Below are positions 37,180 through 50,280 of a DNA stretch of 64,000 nt, piece by piece. Location: contig OY740772.1 in assembly GCA_963513935.1 (NCBI GenBank), positions 103,683,340 through 103,747,339 of the forward strand, in the 5' to 3' direction. The stretch comes from Aphrophora alni (Eukaryota > Arthropoda > Insecta > Hemiptera > Aphrophoridae). Positions within the stretch are counted from its first letter, which is position 1; each line of letters begins with the position of its first letter. The notes beneath the pieces were generated by a model. The model was given only the letters and a program-made list of their open reading frames with translations. It was not told the DNA's origin and made no database searches. The translations under genes were made by a program, and so were the position numbers.

Positions 37180-38600
37180 TACCATTTAACCCTCTTTTTC
37201 TTAATGCATGAAACAATATACGGTTTCTTAAACATCTCTGCTATTTCCTTGTTAGTTTTCATTCGCCGTATCTATCACTTTTTGGTCCAAACATTTTCCA
37301 TTCTCAAATATTTTATTAATATCTGTACTTAACTGATAACTGTTACCAGTACCTAACTAAAATTTTAAACTGTTTATTTTTGTCTACAATTTTATATTCA
37401 AATCTATACATAAAATCTTCGATAGCAAAGGTGACCCCTTTGCATGTGGTCAAAACGTTTTTTAAAATGAAAATAATTTTGGTTCAAATATGTTTGTTAT
37501 TCGGAATTTTAACCCCACTTTTAAAAAATCGAAACCCTTTCATTTGTCATAAAATGATTTTCTTAATTGAAAATTAGTCAGAGAAATAAATTCTTAAACC
37601 AAATAATGAAAAGAAACTAAAGAAATGAATGTTGCTGATTCCATGGTTTACAAGACATTAGTCACTTGTACTGTGATTAATTTAACTTCTTATTGGTATT
37701 GTTGTGTACAGAATGGACATAGAATAAGGAAAATAAATAAATAAGGTAGTAAACAAAATACAAAGTTGTTATGACATTGATTATGCACGTTATCTGCATA
37801 TTGATATATATTACTAAACTCACAGTATTGTTTAAAAGTTGACAACAATTGAATTTTTTCATTACCAACCTTTGGAATGAAAATTTCCCACGTAACTAAA
37901 CTCTCACAATTTTTTTAGAAGTTTAAAATTTTCTCTAACTTAATAGTATTAAATACTATTGTTGAACTCTTTCGCATTAATTTTTTAATTTTGATTTTAT
38001 TATTATTTTAATTATGTTCACTTCCACCTGCCGTTATTTTCTACCAAAAATTATTAGCAGTTTCACTTTTGTTATTATCCAGTACACTTTGATATGTTTT
38101 GTTTAAAATATAAAAGAAGATTTACAATTTTTGATTATATTTTACCTTATCTTATACCAATTTGTTCATAAATAAATTCTTTACAAGTTTTTTTTCCCTG
38201 GTTTATTAATGAACCCCCCTCCCAAATGTATAACCAATCAACACACGGGGAACCAGCCTTGAAAATTTACCTTATGCAATTTAGTCTTAATAATTAATCA
38301 TCAATGAACTTATAATATTAACTGGAAATTTTCACTAGACACGGCGGTAAATCAAGCTCTAGTTTACCATTTTATCAGTCTTCAAGGAAACACATTACGG
38401 TTTGAATTATATATTGGCCCCCTGGCCAACCAATCGCCACGCTTACTAAATTTATCCGGTCATAATGAGTTTACCAAACACAATTCATAACTTATTCTTG
38501 AAGCAATGATGAACGATTGCTCACTTGAACCCGGTGTTGTAACTGTCTGCCACAAATTGGCAACTGGTTAAGTGATAGGCTCCGCGATTTAACCGGTATC
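37180..38600. other. AT-rich DNA, nothing recognised
   Basis: No supported gene or repeat; several short ORFs overlap without motifs. Confidence 0.4.
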
Positions 38601-38604
38601 CTGT

Positions 38605-38805
38605 TCGTGATCGCAAATCCACTTCTAGACACAATTTTGTACCAAAAATACTTTATCTGTAGCAAGATGACGTTTCAATGACTAAGTCAACATCTTCAGT
38701 TAAACATACACTTTATTCAGTACAGGGAGAATTTGTTTAAATATAAAACCTGATGATGGTGACTTGGTCGTTGAAACGTTTAGCTTTAAATAAAAACTGT
38801 TTCAT
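38605..38805. mobile_element. Foldback element, about 200 bp
   Basis: GACGTTTCAATGACTAAGTC AACATCTTCAG on the left is mirrored on the right by CTGATGATGGTGACTTGGTC and GTTGAAACGT. The outer bases (ATACTTTATCTG against TTTAAATAAAAACT) pair poorly. The same left-arm sequence occurs alone at 30,300-30,335. Non-coding. Confidence 0.6.
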
Positions 38806-38809
38806 TTGA

Positions 38810-39280
38810 TGAATTGTTCTCTTGCTTAGAATTCCATTGAACACCTGTTGTTAATCACAGCTCAATACGGGTCCATTATTATTTTAACAGAATGTGTTGT
38901 AACTGTACACGGAGCGATTCGAGAAGGAATGGTTAATAATACATAGCTCATGGTTCCGTTCCCCTGACAGTTATTGGTGGCAATATGGCAGCAGAGTGAC
39001 GTCACTATTGTAGTCTTCACAAATAACTGATGTACTGTGTTGTTGCTTTGAAATGTATCACACGAAATGACAAATGAAAGCATTACTAGGTCAATTACGT
39101 TGGTTTTAAATAATTACCATAATCTAATGTAGATTTAACTATTTTATAAGTAACAGGAGCACACTTGTGTTTTTTATTATCCAATATACAATTAATTATA
39201 AGTTTAACAATCGCTAAAAATTTCAATCTCAGTATTGTTTACTAATCTTCATGGTTCATGGCTTCGGGAAACTGAAAAAA
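38810..39280. other. AT-rich DNA, nothing recognised
   Basis: No supported feature. Confidence 0.4.
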
Positions 39281-39289
39281 GTGTTTTAA

Positions 39290-39490
39290 GACAAGCCGTC
39301 CGTCCGTCGTCATTATCGTCTAATTTAAAAAAAAAACAAAAAAAAAACAAAAACAAAAATGAATGTAAAGAACTGAAAGGGCGACAGTAACACAAACACT
39401 ATTCAAAAAACACATCTGGACTCTGGGTGATCACAAAATCAATATATCCTCACAAACTAGACGTTGTTTTTATGACCTATCAGATTACTT
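39290..39490 (+). repeat. Family A fragment
   Basis: AACACTATTCAAAAAACACA, TGGACTCTGGGTGATCACAA, ACTAGACGTTGTTTTTATGA CC and ATCAG follow the order of 47,590-47,660 (ATTATTCCAAAAACCACTTA, CTCAGGAGACCTCAAACCAG, ATTAGACGTTCATATTTGAC). Confidence 0.5.
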
Positions 39491-39494
39491 TCTA

Positions 39495-40400
39495 TATGCT
39501 ACGTATAGCCCAGAAAGTAAAAAACATAGATTGGCACAATAATTGCACACTAAAACTGAATTTATAGTTTTGTGTGTTACGTAAACAAGCATTTCATCTA
39601 AATGTATAGAGTTCAATATCGTACAAAATATAGCACAAAGATTTTCTCATTCACATAATTGCACTAATATACTTTAAATAATTAAAAAGCAATTCTATGG
39701 TTGTAGACTTTACCACGGTTTATGGCCTCAATATTATTTTATAGTATAAATAATTAATTATCAAATGTAATAAATCCATATACATTATTTTCACATAGAA
39801 AAATATCAATTTGAAATTATGAGCATGGGGTTTCCTACTATATTGCATTAAAAAAAAAACAGCGGTTTAGATGCATTGTACTAATTTTCATTTCTATTTA
39901 TTTGCAACAAGTGTATCCATTAGTAGTAATTTCTTTTAATTATATAAGTTCCTCTAATTGGGTTTAGTAACTTTGCCAGAGTTTAGAATTGATCCATTTA
40001 AAGCAAATAAACTTTGTACTAAAGAACTGGGAAACTAATTAAGAAGAGGTACGATAGAGGACGTGTGTGCTTAGAGATAAAAGGAACGTTTAGAAAATAG
40101 AAACAAATAAAAGTTGAAATAAATTTAGCTTACGTATCGGGAAAGCTTAGCCAAGCAATTAGCGGAACACTAAGAGGTAGAGACAATTTGCCATAAATTC
40201 AGGTTTGGTTAAGATTGTACACAATGGGTTTAGAGCGTTTTGTCAATAAAGATTACATCTACCAAGTGCTTCCTTTCGACATGAGACGATTGAAGTTAAA
40301 TAATCTCGTCAATAATTATAAAATTATAATAATACTTTAATAACAAACATAATTATTATTATTCTAAAGATATTTTGATTATGAAGATAGTGGTTAGATT
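39495..40400. other. AT-rich DNA, nothing recognised
   Basis: No supported feature. Confidence 0.4.
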
Positions 40401-40419
40401 TTAAAAGGTGCTAGTTTTG

Positions 40420-41375
<956 letters not shown>

Positions 41376-41409
41376 AAAGAGAGTAATGTAATTTTAGTTT
41401 AATGCCAAA

Positions 41410-42330
41410 AATATTTAATAAGTCAATATTAATGTTTTCATAATAGGCGGGGAAGGAGTTATACTTCTTGATCTAGTAAAACATTCTTCTAGAAATACAT
41501 TTAATTCTGCCATTTTAAAACTTATTACAATTGCTGTATAAAGTGAAGTATCCCTCAGCGTCGATACGAGGATGTATATTTTCTGTACGGACAGTTCATA
41601 ATCAATAATCAATAACAAACAATCAAGTATCTGACAAATCAAATTTAATATTTTTCAGCTCATACAAAACCTTTCATACACTTCAGTTAACAATAAAACG
41701 CTGATAATCATAATGAAACCGATGATGAATCTGATGAATGCAGATGACTAAAGTACTTTTCAGTTTTCTAACATGTTTGTCAACCTGTCAAATGTCAAGA
41801 TACTGCTGGCAACTGACAGATACATTTTCAGATTGTCAATAACTAATGAATCGTTTTTTAAATGAATGGAATGAATTCTTTTCTCGGTACCATAATATTC
41901 AATTTGTTCCCTAAATACAGAGACACAGCAGTTTGGCTCTACTCTCTCATACAGCTGTTATATTATTATTAATAATAATACAAATAATTTTTTATCAGAT
42001 ATGCTGATATCGGCATGTGGAGACAATATTAAATATTTAAATTTTAGAATCATTATAACAAATTTTCAAAATCAAAAAATAATATATATATTTACAAACA
42101 AATAATAAAATCAAGTTTACAAACTAGAAAGTGTTCTATATCCTCTTGGAGAAGAGCCTTTATATTAAATAAAATTACTACTATTTCCTTTCCTGATAAA
42201 TTTAATTTGAGAAAATCGTAATTTTCTCTGTCTGTCATGTTATTTTGTTTTGTTTTTACGAAACACATTATATCTGTGAATGTAGATAAGATATTAAGTG
42301 CAGATTTGATTTATGTAAACTTTTGCTAGT
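41410..42330. other. AT-rich DNA, nothing recognised
   Basis: No supported feature; short ATT repeats near 41,965. Confidence 0.4.
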
Positions 42331-42339
42331 GTATCAAAA

Positions 42340-43605
42340 ACCCAAGACTTTATCATTTTAAAAATTGTGAACGACTAAATTATTTAATGTCGAATATATC
42401 GAAAACCATTAACTTTACAAAATATTTACAATAAAAAAAAAAAAAAAAAAAGGTTCCCTTAACAGTTTCAAAATAGCGACTAGTGTTTTAATACTAATTT
42501 CAATATTTTACAGTTTTCTGTTGATAATTCAACTATCGTTTGACCTACATATAAAATAATAATAATTTTTTTTCCCCGAAGAGGAGGGAAATGCGCCCAG
42601 CGAGACCGACTAGTGTGTGGGGCTGTACTACCTGTACGACCCACTAAAACCCTTCCTCTTTTATCTAAACCTCGTTGAGATTTCCATCCTGGACCCGCGT
42701 TAGCATTACTCAAGATGGCTGTTCTTCGCCAGATTGGCGTTTGCTCTGTTCTGCTAATGCTGCTGTTGCTTCACGTGTTTTGGTCGTCGACCAGACCGTT
42801 CTGTTTCTTCGCCCGTAAAATCGTCTCCACATACTTAACTACGGCGTCCCAGTTACTGTATCCTCCTTCTTCAGCATAAGCTCTACCGTGTTTTCGGGGG
42901 TGAATTCTCCGATCTTTTCTCTCAGTACTCCTCTTTGTAGGCTCCATTGGCTGCATATGTACAATGTGTGTTCTGCATTGTCTACAGCTTGTCCGCAAGC
43001 GAGACAAATAGAGCTTTCTACATTTCCTTGTTTGAACAGGTAGGAACGGAAGTAACCGTGTCCGGACAGCAGTTGGGTCAGATAATAGTTTACCTCCCCA
43101 TGACTCCTCTCTATCCAACCTTTCACATTATTTGGTAAAAGGCGCGCAGTCCATCTGCCTCGGCAATCCGCATCATAACTTTGTTGCCACCGGTCCATGG
43201 TCACAGCCCTTTCTTCGTCCGCGATCCTTACTCTGCTGATGACTTCACCGGCTCTTTCAGCGTTACGTGTTCTCTCGTAAATAGCCTTTCGTTCCAGTGC
43301 TAGCAGATCCACTGGGATAGTTCCTGTAATGGCTAGTACTGCCGGTTCTGATACAGAACGATAAGCACTGCATACTCTAAGAGCAGCTTTGCGCTGCACC
43401 CTGGCTATTCTTTTGCGATGAAACTCTCATAATAATAATAATAATTATTATTAAAAAATAATAATATGTTTTTCGTTAAAAGATGTAAATCTTTTGTTGT
43501 TGGTAAATATTATGTAAAGTTAATGGTTTTCGAGATGTTCTAAACGTCCGCTATTTTGAAACTGTACAAAATAAAGTTTTGCTGGTAAATTGATAAAAAG
43601 CTACA
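42340..43605. repeat. Family C element split by a LINE
   Basis: The left part (42,340-42,475) contains TATCGAAAACCATTAACTTT ACAAAATATTTAC. The right part (43,500-43,605) contains its reverse complement with GTAAATATTATGTAAAGTTA and ATGGTTTTCGAGATGTT. The pair are inverted arms of one element like that at 22,408, with the LINE at 42,565-43,430 between them. Confidence 0.6.
42565..43430 (-). pseudogene. R1-clade-type non-LTR retrotransposon, 5'-truncated 3' end
   Basis: The minus strand reads RIARVQRKAALRVCSAYRSV and on through PVDLLALERKAIYE, RWQQSYDADCRGRWTARLLP and VNYYLTQLLSGHGYFRSYLF. It ends in a C-x2-C-x8-H-x4-C zinc-knuckle-like motif (CLACGQAVDNAEHTLYIC). This is the region after the reverse transcriptase in R1, TRAS and SART-like LINEs. 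The main ORF (42,839-43,399) ends at a frameshift; coding continues in another frame as GGYSNWDAVVKYVETILRAK to a stop at 42,771. About 200 bp of 3' UTR and an A-rich tail (GGGGAAAAAAAATTATTATT on the minus strand) follow. Both edges abut TAA/ATT repeats, which fits insertion into a microsatellite. Dead copy. Confidence 0.88.
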
Positions 43606-43609
43606 TAAA

Positions 43610-44155
43610 TAATCCTTCACTCATGCTTATATAGCCTACGTCTAGAGACATTTTATTGTAAAAACACAAAATTGTTGACAGAGAAAACGAAACATCTCCG
43701 GACTTATGTTTATATAAACGTTTTACTAATTTTTAACTCTAAAACCAACTTTCGAAATACTGTCGTGCAAATTCGAATCACTCCTTGTAACGCGTATTCT
43801 GGTTTAGATCTAGAAATGAACCTTGTTTACAGATCTGCTATCCCATCAAAGTTCGGATGTGTTTACATTTGCATTGATATTAAACAAGACCCGGGACATT
43901 CAAACCAGAGTCTATGTATTACGGTCATTGCACACTAAGACTAACTTTGCTTACATCTGCAATGGTAATATATAATATATTGCAGTTGCCCCAAAAAGAG
44001 AGTACAATTTTTTAAACCCTGATCTTTTAAACAATTTCTTCAATAAAGTAATTAGTTTCTTAATTTTTTAACCTATTTCAAGAAAGTAATTTTAATCTAT
44101 TAAAATCCTAATATTTTACCAATCCCTTCAGTAAAGTAACACTTTATAAAAACAG
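43610..44155. other. AT-rich DNA, nothing recognised
   Basis: An 88-codon + ORF (43,672-43,938) shows no family motif. Confidence 0.4.
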
Positions 44156-44160
44156 CAATA

Positions 44161-45095
44161 TACAGGGGTGGTGAAAAGTCCCGGAACGGGTTAATATTTT
44201 TTTAACCGTTACAGATGGAACTATATAACTTGGTACACTGTTACTGGGCATAAAACACTATTTTACCACAATTTCAATGAGCCGCTACCACTTCGGGGGG
44301 ACGGCCCACAAGGAGTCAGAAGAAAATCTTAAATGAGAGCATAGGTTGAGTTGTACATCAAATTAAAGGTCTAATTTAGTAGAATACAAAACCGCAAATA
44401 CGACTTCAAAAGGTTCACCTTAAACAAAATGGCGGCGTTTTAAAATTTATGAAAGTTACTATGGCGTTGAGTGTTAAAGATAACTGTAAAATGTTTACTC
44501 GGTTCAGGTTTCAAAACAAACGCCCAGAAATCAGTGTTGGAGATATAAAGCTATCTTTAGAGTTCAACTTGACCCTTAACATCTAATGGGGGACGGCCCA
44601 CAAGGAGTCGGAAGAAAATCTTAAATGAGAGCATAGGTTGAGTTGTACATCAAATTAAAGGTCTTTATTAGTAGAGTACAATGACACAAATCCGACTTCA
44701 AACGGACAACAGAGCCGGAAATTTTTGGGCGTTTGTTTTGAAACCTGTACCGAGTAAACATTTTCCACCTACTGTATCTTTAACACTCAACGCCATAGTA
44801 ACTTTCATAAAGTTTAAAACGCCGCCATTTTGTTTAGGGTGAACCTTTTGAAGTCGGATTTGCGGCATTGTATTCTACTAAATTAGACCTTTAATTTGAT
44901 GTACAACTCAACCTATGCTCTCATTTAAGATTTTCTTCTGACTCCTTGTGGGCCGTCCCCCCGAAGTGGTAGCGGCTCATTGAAATTGTGGTAAAATAGT
45001 GTTTTATTCCCAGTAACAGTGTACCAAGTTATATATTTCTATCTGTAACGGTTAAAAAATTATTAACCCGTTCCGGGACTTTTCACCACCTCGTA
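44161..45095. mobile_element. Family D foldback element, 935 bp
   Basis: Ends TACAGGGGTGGTGAAAAGTC and the complement GACTTTTCACCACCTCGTA. Inverted arms of several hundred bp cover most of the element, for example GGCCCACAAGGAGTCAGAAG near 44,305 against its complement near 44,940. A further direct copy of this arm segment lies at 44,585-44,700. A second family member is at 57,954-58,815. The TA-starting ends and 'GTCCCGG' just inside suggest a Tc1/mariner-type MITE, without a transposase. Confidence 0.85.
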
Positions 45096-45099
45096 TTTA

Positions 45100-45950
45100 A
45101 TAATGATTACAGAATATACTAATTTATTGTATTTCTTTAATTGTAAAAGGAGACTACTTGTATCCTTTTTCAAGAAACAAAGGGTATGGTATTTTCTGTT
45201 TTTATTAATCCTAATTTCTCTATATTAGGCTCTTTAGGAATTGTAAAAAATAAATCTTCTTCTTTTATAAAACATTTTTGGTCTCCATTTACGACATTCT
45301 TATTTTTCTCATCTTTTTTAACTTCTGTGTAATTAACTGGTAAAAGATTAAAACTAAGAGCGGAAATTACGAACTGTATAAGTCTCTTTTTTTCTTCTTT
45401 TGCTAATTTAACCTGTTTCTCTGGTAATTTTGTTGTTTTTATTTCCCCAATAGACATACAATAGCAAATTCTTAAAAAGAACACAACTTTTTTGTAAATT
45501 ATTAGTTAATTTCCCCCCACATTAGGGATAATGGAACAGAATCAAATGGAGCATTTTCGAAATGGTTTATGTTATTCTTTTTTACCTTTAGACAATCTTT
45601 TATCGGAAAGAATTCTTGTGTAACTCTGAAATCTTTGTTAAACATAAGTATAATTTGTAGCGTTTAATTAAATGCCTCTTTTAATCTTTTATCTAGGTAA
45701 TTAATGTTTTCCAAGAGTTTTTATTTACACCTAGATTTGTCATTTGACAGAATAAAATTATTATACATTTTTACTCTAAAATTATTATTCATCCATGTTA
45801 AACAACCCTTGCCTATAATTGTTCACAATTATTTCTAAATTTTCCTTACATGCGGAAATTAAAATTTCTTATTTCGCTTACTTTTTCTCTATTAAAAATT
45901 TCAAGATACATCTTGTGAAGTATAGATTTCGTAAATAAAAAGATATTATG
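45100..45950 (-). other. AT-rich DNA with one 104-codon minus ORF of unknown status
   Basis: The ORF at 45,170-45,484 is lysine- and glutamate-rich (KLPEKQVKLAKEEKKRLIQF), lacks hydrophobic segments or family motifs, and has no visible partner exon. It could be an exon or chance; I do not call a gene. Confidence 0.2.
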
Positions 45951-45956
45951 AATATT

Positions 45957-46364
45957 TAAATGAATTACCTTATCGGTACGTCAACTAATCCTTCCGTTGA
46001 TTTAGAGATTACTGCAGTTTCGGGCTTCGTGAGTCCATCTTCACTTAGTTTATTCAAAGTCAGATAACGAAATAAGATTAAATATCCAGTCACGATCGAT
46101 TCGCCAGGGAATACATACCGACCGATATATAATTATTTTCACTTTGTGATCGTATAAACATTAAATGTGCTTAATAGTGTCATGCCATGTTTTGTGTTAT
46201 TATGTGTGTACTGTGTATATTCTATTGACAAGCTCCATATGGAACGATTTAATATAAACTAAATACTTTATACGATCTGAAGATGGACTCACGAAGCCCG
46301 AAACTGCAGTCATCTGTAAATCAACGGAAGGATTAGTTGACCTACCGATAAGGTAATTCATTTA
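45957..46364. mobile_element. MITE with about 82-bp terminal inverted repeats, 408 bp
   Basis: Starts TAAATGAATTACCTTATCGG and ends with the complement. Arms pair through CTAATCCTTCCGTTGATTTA and GCAGTTTCGGGCTTCGTGAG to about 46,045 and from about 46,280, with a handful of mismatches. The 230-bp core is AT-rich and non-coding. The innermost arm bases (CCATCTTCA) resemble the inner arms of the foldback at 38,605. Confidence 0.85.
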
Positions 46365-46369
46365 CTTAT

Positions 46370-47325
46370 TCACAAATTTACTAATCCGTTGGCTACAATG
46401 TTAAATTTGAAAAAGATATTGTTGAAGTTCCTTTAATACTTTTGACTGTTTTTTATTTTTTTTTATTTAATCGTTTTTAATTTTACATCTACTACTTTTA
46501 TTTTATATGGAACTATAACTGGATTCTTGTATCTTTCTGTTATTATATTTGTGTCAGAAGTCATTATTTTTTACTCCGTTAACAGTTTTTACTTACGTAT
46601 TACAGATTTTATTATATCTGTAGCTTATTTAAAAATAAAAAATCCTAGATCTGAGTGAAAAAGTGTTTTGATGAGAATTTTAAAGGAAAGAAAAGTTACG
46701 TATACATATTAAGTATTTCTTCAATGAAATCATAAAACCTGAAGTAAAGCAAAAATACAAGAAATTTAGGTTAAAACGATGTGAAGTCGGTAGATTTGTT
46801 CGTGAAATCTCATTTACTAATTACGGGATAAGGGGAGTCGCTAAACTTTATCAATTAACCTTCGTCACAGGCAATAATCCGTTCTTGGATTTCTAGGAAG
46901 TACGGATTGGGGATATGAAAGTTTCCTCAAGTAACTGCATGTTAATGAATATTAAATTGTCAAAGAAATGCTGTAAAAACATTGCACAAACTTTCTCCTC
47001 AACCATCCCGAAAAGTAAGTTAAACAAACCATAACTAATGGCGGTTTGGTAGTTGTAAACTAAAAATTGATAATGAACAATGGGCACCGCCTTTGAAAAA
47101 ATATTTATATAGTAAAATAAGGGCTTAAACTAGTGCTATAAAAATATTCTCAAGATAAATCGTATTTGATTTGATGCTTTGTCGGTAGTCAACGTTCATT
47201 TCTTGTTCCTTTGTAAATTATTCCTTAGCCATATTATTGGTTTATTTGTGATTTTTCACATAAGTTTGGAATCTTCAAGTTTTATTAAAATTTGAAGTGT
47301 CACTTTTGGTTTTTAGCGAGTAACC
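46370..47325. other. AT-rich DNA, nothing recognised
   Basis: No supported feature. Confidence 0.4.
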
Positions 47326-47329
47326 AGCA

Positions 47330-48900
47330 TTTTTTGGAAAAATTCTGAACTATACGTTTTGTTTGTGTCCTTAGAATACACAAATTTGCTCAAAACTGTT
47401 AAGGCCGATTTTGAGAAAGTCTTAATTTTGTATTTCTTGTAGCATCTAATTATAAATTTTGAGCAACCGAAAAAATTCAAAAACTAGCGATATATGGTCA
47501 AAATATACTCACCTACCAAATTTGATTGAAATCGGTCCACGCGTTTGTCTGTAGAACACTGCACATACAATAGACGACAGACAGACATTATTCCAAAAAC
47601 CACTTAAACTCAGGAGACCTCAAACCAGAATTAGACGTTCATATTTGACCCATCACATAACGTGCTCTGTGCAACTTATAACATGATAGAAAATAAAACC
47701 TAATAGGACAGAATTGGTAGCATTGTAAAAGCAACAATGTAACTGCTGATAGTTTTCATTTTTATACAGAAATTTTAAGCTTTTTAACCTTAATAAATTT
47801 AACTCTGGTTTTTATAAATGTTTTTGCCTAATGTAGCAAAAATGGGGCTATATATATTTTATCGATTAAATTTTATATCTAACTTTGAGACAGTACCAAA
47901 ATTACTTTCTAAATTGTTATCAGGTAAAAATAAACTTTTTTACTTTTTTACAATTTTCGTCTAAATTAATTTTTATTTAGAAACAAATTCTTAAATGTCA
48001 GGAATTCTAAAGTATATGTGTTAATATATTAAAAATTAGGGATTACCAAAATTATATTTTTAGCGTAGTTTAAAAATTAATAAATAGCCACAGTCTAAAG
48101 AGTTTTTTTGAAAGCTTTGCGTTTTTTGAGATATTAACTTGTTACGGTTTAAACGACACATATAATGTTTGCACGAGGTACCAAGAAATCTGCAATTGGT
48201 AAACGCGATGTAATGACATATGAAATAGTACTAGATAATTTACTTTAAAGTCTCGTGAGTTCAAAATAGTAATTTGGAGGATGATGCCTCTCCTTGTAGC
48301 TTCGGTGTGTTGTGTGTGCAGGCTTTACATTCAATTTGTATTTTTTTTTTACCATATTTTTGATAGGGCTAATTCAGAATTTGAGCGTAATTCTCTTAAG
48401 AATAAAACATTAAAAAAGGTTTTCTCAAATTCTACTCTAACGATTTTTATATAATTTTACTCAAGTGCAACCACTAAGAAAACAAAATGTATTGGTAGCC
48501 ATTTCTCCAAAAATGCCTATTCTTGAGTTATCTGTAAGTTGAAGTGTTGTTCAAATTTGTTAATGTAAAAATTAACGATAAAACCCTTTGTCCAAAATTG
48601 GAAGTAAAATAATTGGCAAATTACAAAAATAAAACTTAACCGAAATCAATAAAAGCTTGATTTCAATTAAATACTACTTCAGCAGATGACGCGTTTATGT
48701 CACAAGCAAAACATGCTTTTAAATATATAAATTTTTTTAAAAGTAGGCCTTATTGTTTATTTTCACTTTTTGATCGACAACTACTGAATTGACATATTTG
48801 GTAATGATTAGTTTTGATTTGTTTTTAATTGGTTTTGGGGATGTGTGAGCGAGAAAGTTTGTGCAACATTTTTGCACCATTTTGTATTAAAATTCAAAAG
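47330..48900 (+). repeat. Copy of dispersed family A (long)
   Basis: Landmarks in order: TTGCTCAAAACTGTTAAGGC, TTTGATTGAAATCGGTCCAC, ACGACAGACAGACATTATTC, ACAAAATGTATTGGTAGCCA, TTTCTCCAAAAATGCCTATT CTTGAGTTATCTG, TTTTTGATCGACAACTACTG and GGGATGTGTGAGCGAGAAAG. No coding content. Confidence 0.65.
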
Positions 48901-48904
48901 CATG

Positions 48905-49470
48905 TTTAATAAAGAAAATTCCTTATAAATTACATTATCCAGAAATAAACGTTGAATGTAGTAGTTGGCAAACCTGCGGCACTGTGCATATTGGATCATA
49001 AATAACTGCTATTTTAATTTGAAAACACATGAAGTCACATAAGCAAATTTAAAGCATTGCATATTAAAAGATTCAACTTTAAAGGCGTAAAAGAACGCTT
49101 ATTTGGGGTGAAACTAATTGTTCTATACTGTGATTACAGTTAGGTTAACCTAAGATAGGAATTCGTGGTTCCCCATTCCATAAGGTCGTACTTTCCCCAT
49201 CCCCTATACATAGACCAACCACCAATCAACGTAAGCAACTCTTAATGAGTTAATTATAAAGGACCACTTACATTGAATTATTTAAAGGAATTGCACACTA
49301 ACTGAAATATGGGTGAGCGAGACTTTAACCTCAATTTCCGCGGCGCGACACATTATTTGGCCTTACAGTGATCACGCCGGAACGCTATTTCCCGAATTCA
49401 GCCCAATATATTAATCTTGGGAAAATGGGAAACGTAAATTAAGTAAATTAATTCGTGGGACTTCATGCCA
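48905..49470. other. AT-rich DNA then a GC-richer patch
   Basis: From about 49,320 the sequence matches the patch at 29,205 loosely (GCGGCGCGACAC; ACTTCATGCCAG). It is the insertion site of the MULE described next. Confidence 0.35.
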
Positions 49471-49867
49471 GTCCCGTCGGTGTCGCGAAAAAAGCGCACA
49501 GCGAAAAAAGCGCACTGCGAAGAAAGCGCACAGTTAACCCTTTTGGAGTTACAAAAGGAATCCAGCCCCTATCTTCTTAGAAATAATGAATGTTACACAG
49601 AAAATAAAAGTTGAATTAATTAGTTTCTGATTCCCATCACACTTTATCCAGGATTTGGACTGACTAAATGATTAAATACTGAATAGTTTTAAATCATTTA
49701 GGCGTGTTTAAAATCACCATGAGTATAGCTTCGTCAATGTTAGCTTTTTAAATATATTTACAGTCCTATGAGTATAATTAGGCTTATTCAAAATTAGCAA
49801 AAGTGTAGCTTTGTCAATGGTAACTTTTTAAATATATTTACAGATTTAAAGTGTACTTAGGCTTGTT

Positions 49868-50260
49868 TTAAATCTTGACAGTTCTTGACAGAAGGTTTAG
49901 CCAAGTTTTTGTAGATATGAAACTGTCTTTAAACACGCTTTGATGTTGCCATTTTTTCTTCTTCACAGTTATTTCCAGTTTCTTATCTAACTCGAAGTAA
50001 GTTTTCTTCCTCTTTTCCCCAGCTAAATTCAGTTCTACCTCATGTACATACAAGAAGATTCCTTCGCTTCACTCTTTAAACAAAGTATGACATCTCTGAT
50101 TTTGGGATTGGTTCGTCCAAGAAGATTGTTGATTTTGTTGTGCCAACCTTCCACAGCGTTCGTAGTCCTGTGTCGCCTAGCATAGCAATTCCACAATTCA
50201 ATAGGAATTTCGTCATTATGCAGCCATTGTTCGACGAAGTAGTCAAAGAAGCGAGTTACG
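49868..50260 (-). pseudogene. MULE transposase, C-terminal fragment
   Basis: The minus strand reads FFDYFVEQWLHNDEIPIELW, then NCYARRHRTTNAVEGWHNKI and NNLLGRTNPKIRDVILCLKS. After one frame slip near 50,045 it continues VELNLAGEKRKKTYFELDKK. The R(T)TNxxEGWHxxL block followed by a conserved hydrophobic stretch and KKTYxELD is characteristic of animal MULE proteins, downstream of the DDE core. The catalytic part is absent. The upstream edge meets the TTAGG repeat at 50,261. Non-functional. Confidence 0.85.
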
Positions 50261-50280
50261 TTAGGTTAGGTTAGGTTAGG
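50261..50280 (+). repeat. Interstitial (TTAGG)4
   Basis: Four perfect insect-type telomere units, inside the MULE between the transposase fragment and its right end. Confidence 0.95.

Noticed and set aside
37011..37211. 66-codon + strand ORF
   Set aside because: Shadow of a LINE fragment read on the minus strand.
42947..43138. 63-codon + strand ORF
   Set aside because: Antisense shadow of the R1-like LINE.
45170..45484. A 104-codon lysine-rich minus-strand gene
   Set aside because: No motif, no splice partners, no recognisable homology; could be chance in AT-rich DNA.
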